NCBI GenBank assembly: GCA_013823485.1
Contig: PNMF01000005.1
Span: 1-49,500, forward strand
Length of the DNA: 49,500 bases
Direction: 5' to 3'
Source: Comamonadaceae bacterium
GTDB taxonomy: Bacteria > Pseudomonadota > Gammaproteobacteria > Burkholderiales > Burkholderiaceae_C
Shown: piece after piece, positions 7,493 through 17,148 of the stretch
Layout of the letters: each line of letters starts with the position of its first letter
How positions within the stretch are numbered: position 1 is the stretch's first letter
Notes under the pieces: model-generated
Databases searched by the model: none
What the model was told of the DNA's origin: nothing
What the model saw: the letters and a program-made list of their open reading frames with translations, nothing else
Position numbers and translations under genes: made by a program

Positions 7493-8890
7493 TCAGCTGC
7501 CGGCCACCTTCATGCGGTTCACCAGCACGGAACCCACCGTCTTGGCGCCGTAGTTGTAGGCGTCGGCACCGATCGCCTCGATGCCCAGCAGCATGTCGCG
7601 CAGGTTGCCGGCGATGGTGATCTCCTGCACCGGGTAGGCGATCTCGCCGTTCTCGACCCAGTAGCCGGAGGCACCGCGCGAGTAGTCGCCGGTGACGTAG
7701 TTGACGCCTTGGCCCATCAGCTCGGTGACCAGCAGGCCGCGGCCCATGCGGCGGATGAGCGCGTCCAGGTCGTCCTCCGGGCGGGTGAGGCGGCTGGTCA
7801 TGACCAGGTTGTGCGAGCCGCCGGCATTGCCGGTGGTGCGCATGCCCAGCTTGCGGGCCGAATAGGTCGACAGGAAATAGCCCTTGACCCGCCCGGCCGA
7901 CACCACCTTGCGGGCACCCGTGCGCACGCCCTCGTCGTCGAACGGTGCGCTGCCCTTGCCATTGATCAGGTGCGGGTCTTCGGCGATGTCGATGTGCCGC
8001 GCCAGCGCCTGCTTGCCCAGGCTGTCGGCCAGGAAGGTGGTCTTGCGGTAGAGCGCGCCGCCGCTGGTGGCCTGCACATAGGCACCCAGCAGGCCGGCGG
8101 CCATGGGCGACTCGAACAGCACCGGGCATTCGGTGGTCGGAATCTTGCGGGCCCCCAGGCGGGCGAGCGCCCGCTGGGCGGCGTAACGGCCCACCGCTTC
8201 GGGGCTGGCCAGATCCTGCGGGGCGCGCTGGCTGCTGTACCAGAAATCGCGCTGCATCTTCGAGCCCTTGCCGGCGATCGGCGAGACCGACAGGCTGTGG
8301 CGCGAGCTGGCGTAGCCGCCGCTGAAGATGCCGGGCTTGCCGCGCTCGCCACCGCGCATGTGGGCGGTGAAGAAGTGCGACTGCTGGGCCGAGACGCCGG
8401 CGCCTTCGCTGTTGGTGATCTGGCGGCTGGTGGAGAGCGCTGCCGACTCGCATTCGAGCGCGATGCGGGCGGCCTCTTCGGAGGTGAGTGCCCAGGGATG
8501 GAACAGGTCCAGGTCGGGGTAGCTGTCGGCGATGTCCTGCGCATCCGGCAGGCCGGCCACCGGGTCTTCGGCGGTGAAGCGGGCAATGTCGAATGCCGCC
8601 TGCACCGTCTGCCGGATGGCGGCCGCGGAAAAGTCGGAGGTGGAGGCATTGCCCCGGCGTTGGCCGAGGTAGACGGTGACGCCGAGCGACTTGTCGCGGT
8701 TGCGCTCCACGTTCTCGAGCTCGCCCTTGCGCACCGAGACGCTCAGGCCGGCACCTTCGGAGACCTCGGCGGCGGCGTCGGGTGCGCCCAGACTGCGGGC
8801 GTGGGAGAGGGCCAGGTCGACCAGTTCCTCGAACTGGCTGCGGGCGTACTGGAAACCGGCAAGCGGCTGGGTGTGGGCGGGGTTTTTCAT
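7493..8890 (-). CDS. pmbA: PmbA/TldE metalloprotease-complex subunit
   Basis: 465 residues of the TldD/PmbA family. The region VSEGAGLSVSVRKGELENVE is the N-terminal beta-domain and LLVTELMGQGVNYVTGDYSRGASGYWVENG the conserved C-terminal part. PmbA (TldE) pairs with TldD to form a proteolytic complex that cleaves peptides, for example in microcin maturation and CcdA antitoxin turnover. PmbA itself lacks the HExxxH zinc motif of TldD, and I see none here. It is divergent from darP across 63 bases, a typical arrangement in beta- and gammaproteobacteria. tldD is not in the window. Confidence 0.93.
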   Translation of the reverse strand: MKNPAHTQPLAGFQYARSQFEELVDLALSHARSLGAPDAAAEVSEGAGLSVSVRKGELENVERNRDKSLGVTVYLGQRRGNASTSDFSAAAIRQTVQAAFDIARFTAEDPVAGLPDAQDIADSYPDLDLFHPWALTSEEAARIALECESAALSTSRQITNSEGAGVSAQQSHFFTAHMRGGERGKPGIFSGGYASSRHSLSVSPIAGKGSKMQRDFWYSSQRAPQDLASPEAVGRYAAQRALARLGARKIPTTECPVLFESPMAAGLLGAYVQATSGGALYRKTTFLADSLGKQALARHIDIAEDPHLINGKGSAPFDDEGVRTGARKVVSAGRVKGYFLSTYSARKLGMRTTGNAGGSHNLVMTSRLTRPEDDLDALIRRMGRGLLVTELMGQGVNYVTGDYSRGASGYWVENGEIAYPVQEITIAGNLRDMLLGIEAIGADAYNYGAKTVGSVLVNRMKVAGS

Positions 8891-8899
8891 GTCGGCCGC

Positions 8900-8905
8900 T
8901 ATGAT
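8900..8905 (+). promoter_or_regulatory. Possible -10 element for darP (TATGAT)
   Basis: TATGAT in the pmbA-darP intergenic region matches the -10 consensus at 5 of 6 positions. The overlapping TATCAT on the other strand could serve pmbA. No convincing -35 is visible for either direction, so this is tentative. Confidence 0.35.
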
Positions 8906-8953
8906 ACGGGCCGCCCTTCACCCGGCGCTGCCGCTCGCGCAGTGCCCCTGTCC

Positions 8954-9613
8954 ATGTCCCGCAAACCCACCAAAGGCTATTTCGTCCGTGGCCAGTTCGT
9001 TGCCCTGGGCAGCGAACTCGACCTGGAGCTCAAGCGCGAGCTCAAGGGTTCGGTCGACATGAGCAAGACCGACCTCAAGAAGCACAGCGACCACCTGCAG
9101 CAGCTCGGCCACGAGCTGCTCACGCTGCGCAGCGACCTCATGGCGCGGCTGGACCTGAGCGACAAGCTCAAGGACGCGCTGGCCGAGGCCCGCCGCATCA
9201 CCGACTTTGAAGGCAAGCGCCGCCAGATGCAGTTCATCGGCAAGCTGATGCGGGGCCTGGACCCCGACGCGGTGGCTGCGGTGGAAGCTGCGCTGGACGA
9301 GCAGCGCAAGCCGTCGGCCGCCGAAACGCTGCGCCTGCACCAGGCCGAACAATGGCGCGACCGCCTGATCGCCGACGACCAGGCCCTCACCGGCTGGCTG
9401 GCCATCGACACCGAAGCCGACGCCCAGCAGCTGCGCACCCTGATCCGCCAGGCCCGCAAGGACGCCCAGGCCACCGCCGCGCAGGAACGTCCGGGCGAAG
9501 CGGTGCGCCACGGCCGCGCGTACCGCGAGATCTTCCAGCAGGTCAAGGCCGCCCTGGCACGGGGCGAGGCCGAAGCCGGCACCGACACCGAGCCCTCCAC
9601 CGACCATGACTGA
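8954..9613 (+). CDS. darP: Ribosome-associated 50S assembly factor DarP (YjgA)
   Basis: 219 residues from ATG 8954; the longer ORF in the track runs antisense through pmbA. The sequence SELDLELKRELKGS ... LSDKLKDALAEARRITDFEGKRRQMQFIGKLMR is characteristic of the DUF615/YjgA family, renamed DarP for its role in late 50S subunit maturation. The second half has YREIFQQVKAAL near the C-terminus. Alpha-helical and highly charged throughout. It is divergent from pmbA and overlaps the mog start by 8 bases, so the two are probably co-translated. Confidence 0.92.
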   Translation: MSRKPTKGYFVRGQFVALGSELDLELKRELKGSVDMSKTDLKKHSDHLQQLGHELLTLRSDLMARLDLSDKLKDALAEARRITDFEGKRRQMQFIGKLMRGLDPDAVAAVEAALDEQRKPSAAETLRLHQAEQWRDRLIADDQALTGWLAIDTEADAQQLRTLIRQARKDAQATAAQERPGEAVRHGRAYREIFQQVKAALARGEAEAGTDTEPSTDHD

Positions 9614-10217
9614 CATCAGCCCCCCGGCCGATGCCGTGCGCATCGGCATCGTCTCCATCAGCGACCGGGCCAGCACCGGCGTCTACCAGGACCAGGGCCT
9701 GCCCGCCCTGCAGGACTGGCTGACCCGCGCGCTGCACAACCCGATCAGCTTCGAGCCCCGCCTCATTCCCGACGAGGCCGACCGCATCAGCGCCACGCTG
9801 ATCGAACTGGTGGAGGCCGGCTGCTCGCTGGTGCTGACCACCGGCGGCACCGGCCCGGCCCTGCGCGACGTGACCCCGGAGGCCACGCTGGCCGTGGCGC
9901 ACAAGGAAATGCCGGGCTTCGGCGAGCAGATGCGCCAGATCAGCCTGGCCTTCGTGCCCACCGCCATCCTGTCGCGCCAGGTGGCGGTGATCCGCGACCA
10001 GAGCCTCATCATCAATCTGCCCGGCCAGCCCAAGGCGATTGCCGAAACGCTGGAAGGCCTGAAGAACCCCGATGGCTCCCAGCGGGTCAACGGCATCTTT
10101 GCCGCCGTGCCCTACTGCATCGACCTGATCGGCGGGCCCTACCTGGAAACCCGCGACGAGGTCGTGAAGGCCTTCCGCCCCAAATCTGCCGTGCGCCCAC
10201 CGCGCGCGACCACCTGA
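9606..10217 (+). CDS. mog: Molybdopterin adenylyltransferase
   Basis: 203 residues beginning with RIGIVSISDRASTGVYQDQG and carrying LTTGGTGPALRDVTPEAT, the MoCF/Mog nucleotide-binding signature. Mog adenylates molybdopterin before molybdate insertion, a step needed for molybdoenzymes such as the nitrate reductase at the start of the window. Length and start match Mog rather than MoaB. The ATG lies inside the end of darP (8-base overlap). slyD follows 13 bases after the stop. Confidence 0.92.
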   Translation: MTDISPPADAVRIGIVSISDRASTGVYQDQGLPALQDWLTRALHNPISFEPRLIPDEADRISATLIELVEAGCSLVLTTGGTGPALRDVTPEATLAVAHKEMPGFGEQMRQISLAFVPTAILSRQVAVIRDQSLIINLPGQPKAIAETLEGLKNPDGSQRVNGIFAAVPYCIDLIGGPYLETRDEVVKAFRPKSAVRPPRATT

Positions 10218-10230
10218 AACGGACACCCCC

Positions 10231-10707
10231 ATGAAGATCACCAAGGACACCGTCGTCACCCTGCGCTTCAAGGCCACCGACAGCAAAGGCAAGGTGCTGG
10301 AAGACGGCAAGACCCCGCGCGCCTACCTGCACGGCGGCTACGGCAACACCCTGCCCGGCATCGAGCTGGCGCTGGAAAACCAGGAAGCGGGCTTCAGCAC
10401 GACGGTCACGCTGCAGCCCTCGCTGGCCTTCGGTGAACGCGATGAAACCCTGATCACCGCCATCCCCAAGGCCGAGTTCCCGCCCGGCGTGAAGGTGGGT
10501 GGTCAGATCGAGGGCGTGGACAACCAGGGTGTGCGCAAGGTGTTCACGGTCAAGAAGATCAAGGGCGACACGGTGCACCTGGACGCCAACCACCCGCTGG
10601 CCGGCGAAGACCTGACCTTCACCCTGACCGTGCTCGAGGTGCGCGCCGCCTCACCCGAAGAGGTGCAGCACGGCCACGCCCACGGGGCACACGGCCACCA
10701 CCATTGA
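10231..10707 (+). CDS. slyD: FKBP-type peptidyl-prolyl isomerase SlyD with His-rich tail
   Basis: 158 residues. The N-terminal FKBP half (MKITKDTVVTLRFKATDSKG, GYGNTLPGIELALENQEAG) contains the insert-in-flap domain, and residues 120-142 hold DANHPLAGEDLTFTLTVLEVR, the canonical SlyD closing strand. The C-terminus (HGHAHGAHGHHH) is a metal-binding histidine tail. SlyD combines prolyl isomerase and chaperone activity and hands nickel to hydrogenase or urease. Convergent with cysE, with only 3 bases between the stops and no terminator visible. Confidence 0.93.
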   Translation: MKITKDTVVTLRFKATDSKGKVLEDGKTPRAYLHGGYGNTLPGIELALENQEAGFSTTVTLQPSLAFGERDETLITAIPKAEFPPGVKVGGQIEGVDNQGVRKVFTVKKIKGDTVHLDANHPLAGEDLTFTLTVLEVRAASPEEVQHGHAHGAHGHHH

Positions 10708-10710
10708 GCC

Positions 10711-11481
10711 TCACTTGCCGACGAGCTGGTTGAGCTTGTCGGCCTCGAAGCACTCGGTGCGCGCAGCGTCTTTCGGCACGCAATCGCGTTCGCGGGCTTC
10801 GGCCATCTTCTCGATGGCCTGCCACAACAGCGCGATCTGGTGCTCCTGGCTGGCGGCGGAATCGACCAGACCCCGCAGCGCCTGCTGCAGCGGATCGTCT
10901 TCCTGGGTGATGCCGTAGGCCTGGAATTTGGGCGCTGCCTCGGTGACGTCGGCGCTCTCGCCGGTCTTGCTGGGGATGATGCGGGCCGGGATGCCGACCG
11001 CCGTGGCACCCGCCGGCACCGGCTTGATGACCACCGCGTTGCTGCCGATCTTGGCGCCGTCGCCGACTTCGAAGCCACCGAGCACCTTGGCCCCGGCACT
11101 CACCACCACATCGCGGCCCAGGGTGGGGTGCCGCTTGGCACCCTTGTAGAGCGAGGTGCCGCCCAGGGTCACGCCCTGGTAGATGGTGCAGCCGTCGCCG
11201 ATTTCGGCGGTCTCGCCGACCACAGTGCCCATGGCATGGTCGAAGAACACGCGGTCACCGATCTTCGCGCCGGGGTGGATCTCGATGCCGGTCAGGAAGC
11301 GGTTGATGTGCGAGATGAAGCGCCCCAGCCACAGCAGCCCGTTGTTCCAGCACCAGTGGGCCGGCCGGTGCAGCAGCACTGCGTGCAGGCCGGGATAGCA
11401 GGTCAGCACCTCGAAGGCGCTGCGCGCGGCCGGGTCGCGCTCGAGGATGCACTGGATGTCGGAGCGGAGGCGGGCAAACAT
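10711..11481 (-). CDS. cysE: Serine O-acetyltransferase
   Basis: 256 residues. The N-terminal helical domain ([20 protein letters not shown]) leads into a left-handed beta-helix of hexapeptide repeats: [58 protein letters not shown]. It acetylates serine with acetyl-CoA, the first step of cysteine synthesis. The catalytic Asp/His region (FFDHAMG) is intact. The tail past residue 180 is longer than the shortest CysE forms and includes [19 protein letters not shown], a possible coiled coil. Just downstream of trmJ on the same strand, with 9 bases between them. Confidence 0.95.
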   Translation of the reverse strand: MFARLRSDIQCILERDPAARSAFEVLTCYPGLHAVLLHRPAHWCWNNGLLWLGRFISHINRFLTGIEIHPGAKIGDRVFFDHAMGTVVGETAEIGDGCTIYQGVTLGGTSLYKGAKRHPTLGRDVVVSAGAKVLGGFEVGDGAKIGSNAVVIKPVPAGATAVGIPARIIPSKTGESADVTEAAPKFQAYGITQEDDPLQQALRGLVDSAASQEHQIALLWQAIEKMAEARERDCVPKDAARTECFEADKLNQLVGK

Positions 11482-11490
11482 GGCGGCAGT

Positions 11491-12219
11491 CTAGCCTTTT
11501 GACCGGGCGGCGGTCTGCAGCATCGCCTTGGCAACACCGCGAAGAATGTGGATTTCCTCTTCGGTCGGCGCAGCGCGGTTGAACATCTGCTGCAGGCGCG
11601 GCATGAGCTTCTTGGGCGCGGCCGGGTCGAGAAAATCCACCGCCACCAGCGCCTGCTCCAGGTGGGTCAGCATGCCGGCCACGGCAGCCGCATCGGCGGC
11701 CGGGCGTTCGGCCACCGCCGGCTGCACCGCAAATCCGCCCAGGGCCTGGCGCCAGTCATAGGCCAGCAGCTGCACCGCTGCCGCCAGGTTGAGCGAACCG
11801 AAACCGGGCGCGGTCGGGATGGAGAGCGCGACATGGCAGCGGTAGACGTCTTCGTTGCGCATGCCGAAGCGCTCGCTGCCGAACAGGAAGGCCACGCCGG
11901 CCGGCGGGTCGGCCGCGAGCGTGGCGAAATGCTCGCGCGGCGCCCGGGTGGGCGGGCCGAAATCGCGTGGCGTCATGGCGGTGGCGCACAGGTGGCTGAT
12001 GCCCTCCAGCGCCTCGTCGAGCGTGTCCACCACGCGCGCCTTCTCCAGCACGTCGATGGCGCCGCTGGCGCGCTGGATGGTTTCCTCGCGGCGCAGCACG
12101 TTGGGCCAGCGCGGGGCGACCAGCACCAGGTCGTCAAAGCCCATGACCTTCATGGCACGCGCAGCGCCCCCCACATTGCCGGCGTGGCTGGTCTGGATCA
12201 GGATGAAGCGGGTGAGCAT
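11491..12219 (-). CDS. trmJ: tRNA (cytidine/uridine-2'-O-)-methyltransferase TrmJ
   Basis: 242 residues from the ATG at 12219 (MLTRFILIQTSHAGNVGGAA); the longer listed start extends into the promoter region. It has SPOUT/TrmH motifs: NVGGAARAMKVMGFDDLVLV, VAFLFGSERFGMRNEDV and LSIPTAPGFGSLNLAAAVQLLAY. The last forms the trefoil knot with the SAM site. TrmJ methylates the ribose at position 32 of several tRNAs. Divergent from suhB, a common arrangement in Burkholderiales. Confidence 0.93.
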   Translation of the reverse strand: MLTRFILIQTSHAGNVGGAARAMKVMGFDDLVLVAPRWPNVLRREETIQRASGAIDVLEKARVVDTLDEALEGISHLCATAMTPRDFGPPTRAPREHFATLAADPPAGVAFLFGSERFGMRNEDVYRCHVALSIPTAPGFGSLNLAAAVQLLAYDWRQALGGFAVQPAVAERPAADAAAVAGMLTHLEQALVAVDFLDPAAPKKLMPRLQQMFNRAAPTEEEIHILRGVAKAMLQTAARSKG

Positions 12220-12237
12220 GGGGCGTGGCCGGGCAGG

Positions 12238-12243
12238 TAAAAT
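12238..12243 (+). promoter_or_regulatory. Likely -10 element (TAAAAT) for suhB
   Basis: TAAAAT followed by CGCGCC lies between trmJ and suhB, about 90 bases ahead of the suhB ATG. It matches the -10 consensus at 5 of 6 positions. A -35 is not convincing because it would fall in the trmJ start. Confidence 0.45.
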
Positions 12244-12333
12244 CGCGCCTATTGTCGCCGCCCGCATCGCCGTGGCCGGCTCCCCGATCCCCCGCTCTTT
12301 CGCCCGTGCGCGCTCCGCCCGGGCCTACAACCC

Positions 12334-13284
12334 ATGTCGTCCAATCTCCACCCCATGCTCAACGTGGCCATCAAGGCCGCCCGCACCGCCGGTGCCATCA
12401 TCAACCGCGCCGCGCTGGACGTGGAGTCGGTCCGGGTCTCGGTCAAGCAGACCAACGACTTCGTCACCGAGATCGATCAGGCCGCCGAGGCCGCCATCAT
12501 CGAGACCCTGCTCACCGCCTACCCCGACCACGGCATCTGGGCCGAAGAGTCCGGCCAGCGCCCGGGCAAGAAAGGTGGCGCAGACCATGTCTGGATCATC
12601 GACCCCCTGGACGGCACCACCAACTTCATCCACGGCTTCCCGGTGTACTGCGTGAGCATCGCGCTCATGGTGGGCAACCGGATCGAGCAGGCCGTGGTCT
12701 ACGACCCCACCCGCAACGACCTGTTCTGCGCCACGCGCGGACGCGGCGCCTACCTCAACGACCGCCGCATCCGGGTGGCCAAGCGCAACACGCTGCGCGA
12801 CTGCCTGATCTCCACCGGCTTTCCGTTCCGCCCGGGCGACGCCTTCCAGACCTACCTGCAGATGCTGGGCGACGTGATGCCCAAGGTGGCCGGCGTGCGC
12901 CGCCCCGGTTCGGCAGCGCTCGACCTGGCCTACACCGCGGCCGGCTTCACCGACGGCTTCTTCGAGATGGGCCTGTCGCCCTGGGATGTGGCCGCCGGCT
13001 CGCTGCTGGTCACCGAGGCCGGTGGCCTGATCGGCAACTTCACCGGCGAGTCCGACTTCCTGGAGCAGAAGGAATGCCTGGCCGCCAACCCCAAGATCTA
13101 TGGCCAGCTGATTGCGCTCACCGGCAAGTACAGCAAGTTCGCCAGCGCCGGCGACAAGGCAGCGGTGCGCCAGGCCCGCATGTCGGTGCGCCGCAAGGGC
13201 ACCACCGCCGACCTGCCGCAGGGCGCAGACCCGCAGGATCCGCCGGCCACCCCGGCGGGCGACGACACCGCCGCGCCGTTCTGA
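12334..13284 (+). CDS. suhB: Inositol-1-monophosphatase family protein SuhB
   Basis: 316 residues. The metal-binding motifs are intact: [17 protein letters not shown] near residue 90 and [17 protein letters not shown] near residue 215. In bacteria SuhB dephosphorylates inositol phosphates and also joins the rRNA transcription antitermination complex. Family members are ~265 residues, so the last ~45 ([18 protein letters not shown] and a Pro/Asp-rich end) are an extension. Convergent with the sensor kinase, 6 bases between the stops. Confidence 0.94.
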   Translation: MSSNLHPMLNVAIKAARTAGAIINRAALDVESVRVSVKQTNDFVTEIDQAAEAAIIETLLTAYPDHGIWAEESGQRPGKKGGADHVWIIDPLDGTTNFIHGFPVYCVSIALMVGNRIEQAVVYDPTRNDLFCATRGRGAYLNDRRIRVAKRNTLRDCLISTGFPFRPGDAFQTYLQMLGDVMPKVAGVRRPGSAALDLAYTAAGFTDGFFEMGLSPWDVAAGSLLVTEAGGLIGNFTGESDFLEQKECLAANPKIYGQLIALTGKYSKFASAGDKAAVRQARMSVRRKGTTADLPQGADPQDPPATPAGDDTAAPF

Positions 13285-13290
13285 AGCCGC

Positions 13291-16128
13291 TCAGGCCAGC
13301 GGCAGCCTGAACCAGAAGGTGGCGCCCCGGCCGGGCGACGATTCGGCCCAGATCCGGCCCCCGTGGCGTTCGATGATCCGGGCCACGATGGCCAGCCCCA
13401 CGCCCATCCCGGGCACGGTCGAGCCCGGGTGCAGGCGCTGGAACAGGCCGAACAGCTTGCCGGCGCGGGCCATGTCGAAACCCATGCCGTTGTCGCGCAC
13501 GTAAAAGGCTTCCTGGGCGATGTCGAAGCCGATGGTCACTTGGGCACCGGCCACGTGCTGCGAGTACTTGATGGCGTTGTCCACCAGATTGCTCAGCACC
13601 TGGCGCAGCAGGATGGCGTCGCCCAGCGCCTGGGGCATGTGACCCGTCTCCACCTGCAGCGCGCCGCCCTCGGGCGTGAGCGCATCGACCACCGACCGGG
13701 CCAGCACGACCATGTCGACCGGCACCGGCACCATGTCGACCCGGACCACCCGCAGCAGCTCCAGCATGTCGGTGATCATGCGACCCATGTTGGCCGACGA
13801 CCGGGCCACCCGGGCGAACATGTCGGCCCCCTCCGGGCTCAGCCGGTCGCCCTCGGTTTCCTGCAGCACCGCCACAAAGCCGTTGACCGAGCGCAGCGGC
13901 GCGCGCAGGTCGTGGGCGATCGAATACGAGATGGTTTCCATGTCGCGCATGGAACGCTCGAGCTGCGCGGTGCGTTCCCGCACCCGCTGCTCCAGGCTGG
14001 CATTGAGCGCCCTCACCTCTTCCTGCGCGGTCACGCGGTCGGTGATGTCCAGGTGGGTGCCCGACATGTACATCACGCGGCCGTCTTCGGTGCGCCGGTG
14101 CACCCGGCCCCGGGTGTTGATCCAGATCCAGCGCCCCTGCTTGTGGCGCATGCGGATGTCGCATTCGTAGTACGGCAGCACGCCTTCGATGTGCAGATTG
14201 CTCAGGCGCAGGGCGTGCCGCAGATCGTCCGGGTGGGTCAGGCGCTCCCAGGTCTTCAGACTCACCGGCTCCAGCTCTTCGAGCGTGTAGCCGACGATCT
14301 CCGCCCAGCGGGCATCCACCCGCAAGGTGCCCGACCCCAGGTCGGCCTCCCAGATGCCGGGGCGGGTGGCTTCCAGAATCCAGGCCAGGCGCTGACGTTC
14401 GGCCTGCAGCGCGGCCTCGGACTCGCGCCGGGCGACCAGCGCACGGTGGGCCAGCACCAGCTGCCGCACCGCGCCCAGCAGGGGCTCCAGGAAGCGGATG
14501 TCCTCTTCCGAATAACCGCCCTCCTGGTTGGCCAGACCGACCATGGCCACCATGTGTTCACCCGCCATCAGCGGAATGCCCAGGAACGAGTCCATGCGCG
14601 GATGGCCGGGCGGCAGCCCGCCCCGGCGCGGATCGTCGGCCGGCTGGTTGGCAATGACGGGTTCGCGCGCCACCATGGCGTGGCCGAACAGGGTCTGCAG
14701 GTTGCGGAACACCAGGCCGGCCTCCCGGTGCTGCTGGTACATGCGGTGCGAGGCGTCGTCCCAGGAGATGTCGGTGATGGCGTGGGTGCGCAGATACGGC
14801 TGGCCGGCGGGGTCCTGCATCACCTCGCCCACAAAGCCGTACTCGCTGGCGGTGACCTTGAGGAAGGTTTCCAGCAGCCCCTCGAAGGCGCGGCGCTTGT
14901 CCTCGGCCTCGATGAACAGGGCCTGCGCCTGCCGCACCGCGTCCAGCATGCGCTGCTGCCGCTCGACCCGCTGCTGGGCCAGCCGCACCTCGGTGATGTC
15001 GGTGGTGTAGCCGTGCCAGATCACGCTGCCGTCCGGTTCGCGCTGGGGCGCCGCGTCGACCTGGTGCCAGCGCACCCCCTGCCGGGGCAGCACCACCCGG
15101 TAGGCATGGCTCCACAGCGTGAGGTCGCGGGCCGAGGCCTCCAGCGACGCCAGCGTGGGCTTGATGTCGTCGGGGTGCACCCGCGAGTACAGCCGGCGCA
15201 CATCGGCCATCAGCTCCTCGGGCGTGCATTCCAGCATGTCGATCGCGCGGTCGTTCACATAGGTGATCTGGCTGCTGCCGTCGGGCCGGCGCCGCGCCTG
15301 GTAGGTCAGGCCCGGCACCCGCTCGGCGATGTTGCGCATCAGCCGCAGCTGCTCGGCCAGTTGCAGCCGGGCCTCGCGCTCGTCGGTGATGTCGTGCACC
15401 ACGCCGAAGTCGGTCATGGGCTGACCGTCGACCAGGGTGCGGCCGACCCGGGTGCGGTACCAGCGGGTGCGGCCGTCGGGGTGCAGCCAGCGGAATTCGA
15501 CATCGCGGCCGTCGGCGGCCTCGCGGGCTTCCAGCCAGGCCGGCATGTCGTCCGGATGGATCAGGCCACGCCCCTGGCGCCGCGTGATCAGCTCCACCGG
15601 CTCCAGACCGGTCATGGCGTACATGCCGGGCGACCAGAACACGTGCTGCTCGCTGCCGGCGTTGGTCCAGTAGCCCACGCGGGCCACCTTCTCGATCTCG
15701 GCGTACAGCTCCAGCCGGTGCTGCAGCAGGCGGTTGGCTTCGGTCAGCGCCTGCTGGCTGAAACGCAGCGCCTCGTGGGTGACGGTTTCCTGAGAAGCGT
15801 CGGTGAAGATGTTGACGATCAGGGGGCCATCGGCGGAATCGACCAGCGAGGTGTGCAGCCGGACCGAATAGATGCGCCCCGGCCGCAGCATCAGCTGCAA
15901 CAGCTGCTCGTCGTTGGCGACCCGGTCGAGAAAGGCCCGGCGCTGCAGCGGGTCCGGCCAGTGGCCCAGCTCCAGCGTGGTCCGGCCGATGGCCTCTTCG
16001 CGCTGCAGACCGGTGAGTGTCAGCCAGGCCTGATTGACTTCCACCAGTCGGCCATCGCTGCGGCGGGTGACCGCCCCCGGCAAGGGCAGCCCTTCAAAAA
16101 ACGCTGCGTAAGGCAGGGGTGATGGCAT
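13291..16128 (-). CDS. Multi-PAS/GAF sensor histidine kinase
   Basis: 945 residues from ATG 16128 (MPSPLPYAAFFEGLP). Domains in order: PAS (~1-110), PAS (~150-260, FWSPGMYAMTGLEPVEL), PAS (~280-400, HPDDIKPTLASLEAS), GAF (~420-560, MDSFLGIPLMAGEHMVAMVG), PAS with PAC (~590-700, WEADLGSGTLRVDARWAEIV), then HisKA with SIAHDLRAPLRSVNGF and HATPase_c with NLVDNAIKYS, DNGMGFD and GMGVGLAIV. No transmembrane helices, so it senses cytoplasmic signals; the ligands are unknown and no heme or chromophore cysteine is obvious. No receiver domain or partner regulator is adjacent. An upstream ATG at 16188 (MFYINPGRR) is possible. The long ORF continuing to 18171 is an antisense shadow over the STING-like genes. 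Confidence 0.9.
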   Translation of the reverse strand: MPSPLPYAAFFEGLPLPGAVTRRSDGRLVEVNQAWLTLTGLQREEAIGRTTLELGHWPDPLQRRAFLDRVANDEQLLQLMLRPGRIYSVRLHTSLVDSADGPLIVNIFTDASQETVTHEALRFSQQALTEANRLLQHRLELYAEIEKVARVGYWTNAGSEQHVFWSPGMYAMTGLEPVELITRRQGRGLIHPDDMPAWLEAREAADGRDVEFRWLHPDGRTRWYRTRVGRTLVDGQPMTDFGVVHDITDEREARLQLAEQLRLMRNIAERVPGLTYQARRRPDGSSQITYVNDRAIDMLECTPEELMADVRRLYSRVHPDDIKPTLASLEASARDLTLWSHAYRVVLPRQGVRWHQVDAAPQREPDGSVIWHGYTTDITEVRLAQQRVERQQRMLDAVRQAQALFIEAEDKRRAFEGLLETFLKVTASEYGFVGEVMQDPAGQPYLRTHAITDISWDDASHRMYQQHREAGLVFRNLQTLFGHAMVAREPVIANQPADDPRRGGLPPGHPRMDSFLGIPLMAGEHMVAMVGLANQEGGYSEEDIRFLEPLLGAVRQLVLAHRALVARRESEAALQAERQRLAWILEATRPGIWEADLGSGTLRVDARWAEIVGYTLEELEPVSLKTWERLTHPDDLRHALRLSNLHIEGVLPYYECDIRMRHKQGRWIWINTRGRVHRRTEDGRVMYMSGTHLDITDRVTAQEEVRALNASLEQRVRERTAQLERSMRDMETISYSIAHDLRAPLRSVNGFVAVLQETEGDRLSPEGADMFARVARSSANMGRMITDMLELLRVVRVDMVPVPVDMVVLARSVVDALTPEGGALQVETGHMPQALGDAILLRQVLSNLVDNAIKYSQHVAGAQVTIGFDIAQEAFYVRDNGMGFDMARAGKLFGLFQRLHPGSTVPGMGVGLAIVARIIERHGGRIWAESSPGRGATFWFRLPLA

Positions 16129-16263
16129 GGCGGTTGCCGGTGGGGAGATGCCGGGGGGTTCCCGCCGGCCTGGGTTGATGTAAAACATTGTGCATGAAGC
16201 CCTGCACCACAGGGTATGGGTCAACCCGCATCCAGTGGCTGCCAGCAGCCGCGCCGAGCCCGA

Positions 16264-17145
16264 ATGAAAAATCCAGGTTTCATGCCGTTCATGCACCACG
16301 TCGGGGCCGGTCTGCTGCAGGTCATGCTGCAAGCACGATTCCTGCCCGCTGTGCTGGCCGGCGCCGCCGTCATCGGCATACAGCTCCACGCCACCTGGCA
16401 GGCCTGGTGGTACGGCGCCGAAGTGGCCTGGGCCAGCCATGCCGCCACGCTGCTGACCACACTGGCCGCGCTGTGGGTGGCGGTGGCCGTGGTGCGGGGC
16501 CAGGAGGCCGATCCGCCCGGCTCCACCAGCCTGTTCAGCGTGGCCCGGGGCCTGGCCACCGGCTACTACTTCAACTTCCTGCAACCGCTGCTGCGCAGCC
16601 TGCGGCAGGCCGGTCTGGACCCGGCCCGCACCGAGTCGCTGTTCACCCTGCAGCTCGACGGGCGCCCGCTTGACCGGCTGCCCCGGTTGCACGGCCTGGT
16701 GGTGGCCATACCATGCCAGGACCACCAGCACTGCAGCACCCCGGCGGCGGGTGCGGCGCTGATCGCGCAGCGCTGCGACGGGCTGCAGATGCACACCATC
16801 GTGTTCGACCACATCCGCCACACGCCGGACGCCGTCTGGAGCCGGCCGATCGAACTGCGCCTGCTGCGCGAGCGGGCCGACGGCCCCGCCGTCCTGCTGG
16901 ACGTGCCCACCACGCTCAACGTCATCCACGAAACGCTCAGCCACCAGACCACGGCCGACGGCCAGCCCTCGCCGGCTCAGCAGGCCACCGACCGGTTCGT
17001 GCAGGTGCTCAACGAGTTCCGCGACGTGGTGGCCCAGGTCGGCGGCGCCGATCCGTTGCGGCACCGCTCGCCCCTGCAGGTGCATGTGGTGCCGGCCGAG
17101 GTGGCCGAGCACCGCATCCGCGAACTGCTGTCCTCGGGAGCCTGA
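16264..17145 (+). CDS. Two-TM membrane protein with STING-like cyclic-dinucleotide receptor domain (first of pair)
   Basis: 293 residues from ATG 16264 (alternatives 16216, 16282). Two transmembrane helices (~24-44, ~59-78) precede a ~200-residue cytoplasmic domain that tracks STING throughout: VARGLATGYYFNFLQPLL (residues 93-110) against the VAHGLAWSYYIGYL start of human STING; a core strand GLVVAIPC; the lid and base RPIELRLLRERADGPAVLLD-VPTTL (to 218); helix DRFVQVLNEFRDVV; and final strand-helix QVHVVPAEVAEHRIRELL. D213 and T217 are spaced as in the Asp/Thr that read the ligand in bacterial STING as I recall it. These are family recollections, not a search. Its partner starts 3 bases downstream. 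The combination points to a c-di-GMP-type sensor; effector and ligand are unproven. Confidence 0.72.
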   Translation: MKNPGFMPFMHHVGAGLLQVMLQARFLPAVLAGAAVIGIQLHATWQAWWYGAEVAWASHAATLLTTLAALWVAVAVVRGQEADPPGSTSLFSVARGLATGYYFNFLQPLLRSLRQAGLDPARTESLFTLQLDGRPLDRLPRLHGLVVAIPCQDHQHCSTPAAGAALIAQRCDGLQMHTIVFDHIRHTPDAVWSRPIELRLLRERADGPAVLLDVPTTLNVIHETLSHQTTADGQPSPAQQATDRFVQVLNEFRDVVAQVGGADPLRHRSPLQVHVVPAEVAEHRIRELLSSGA

Positions 17146-17148
17146 ACC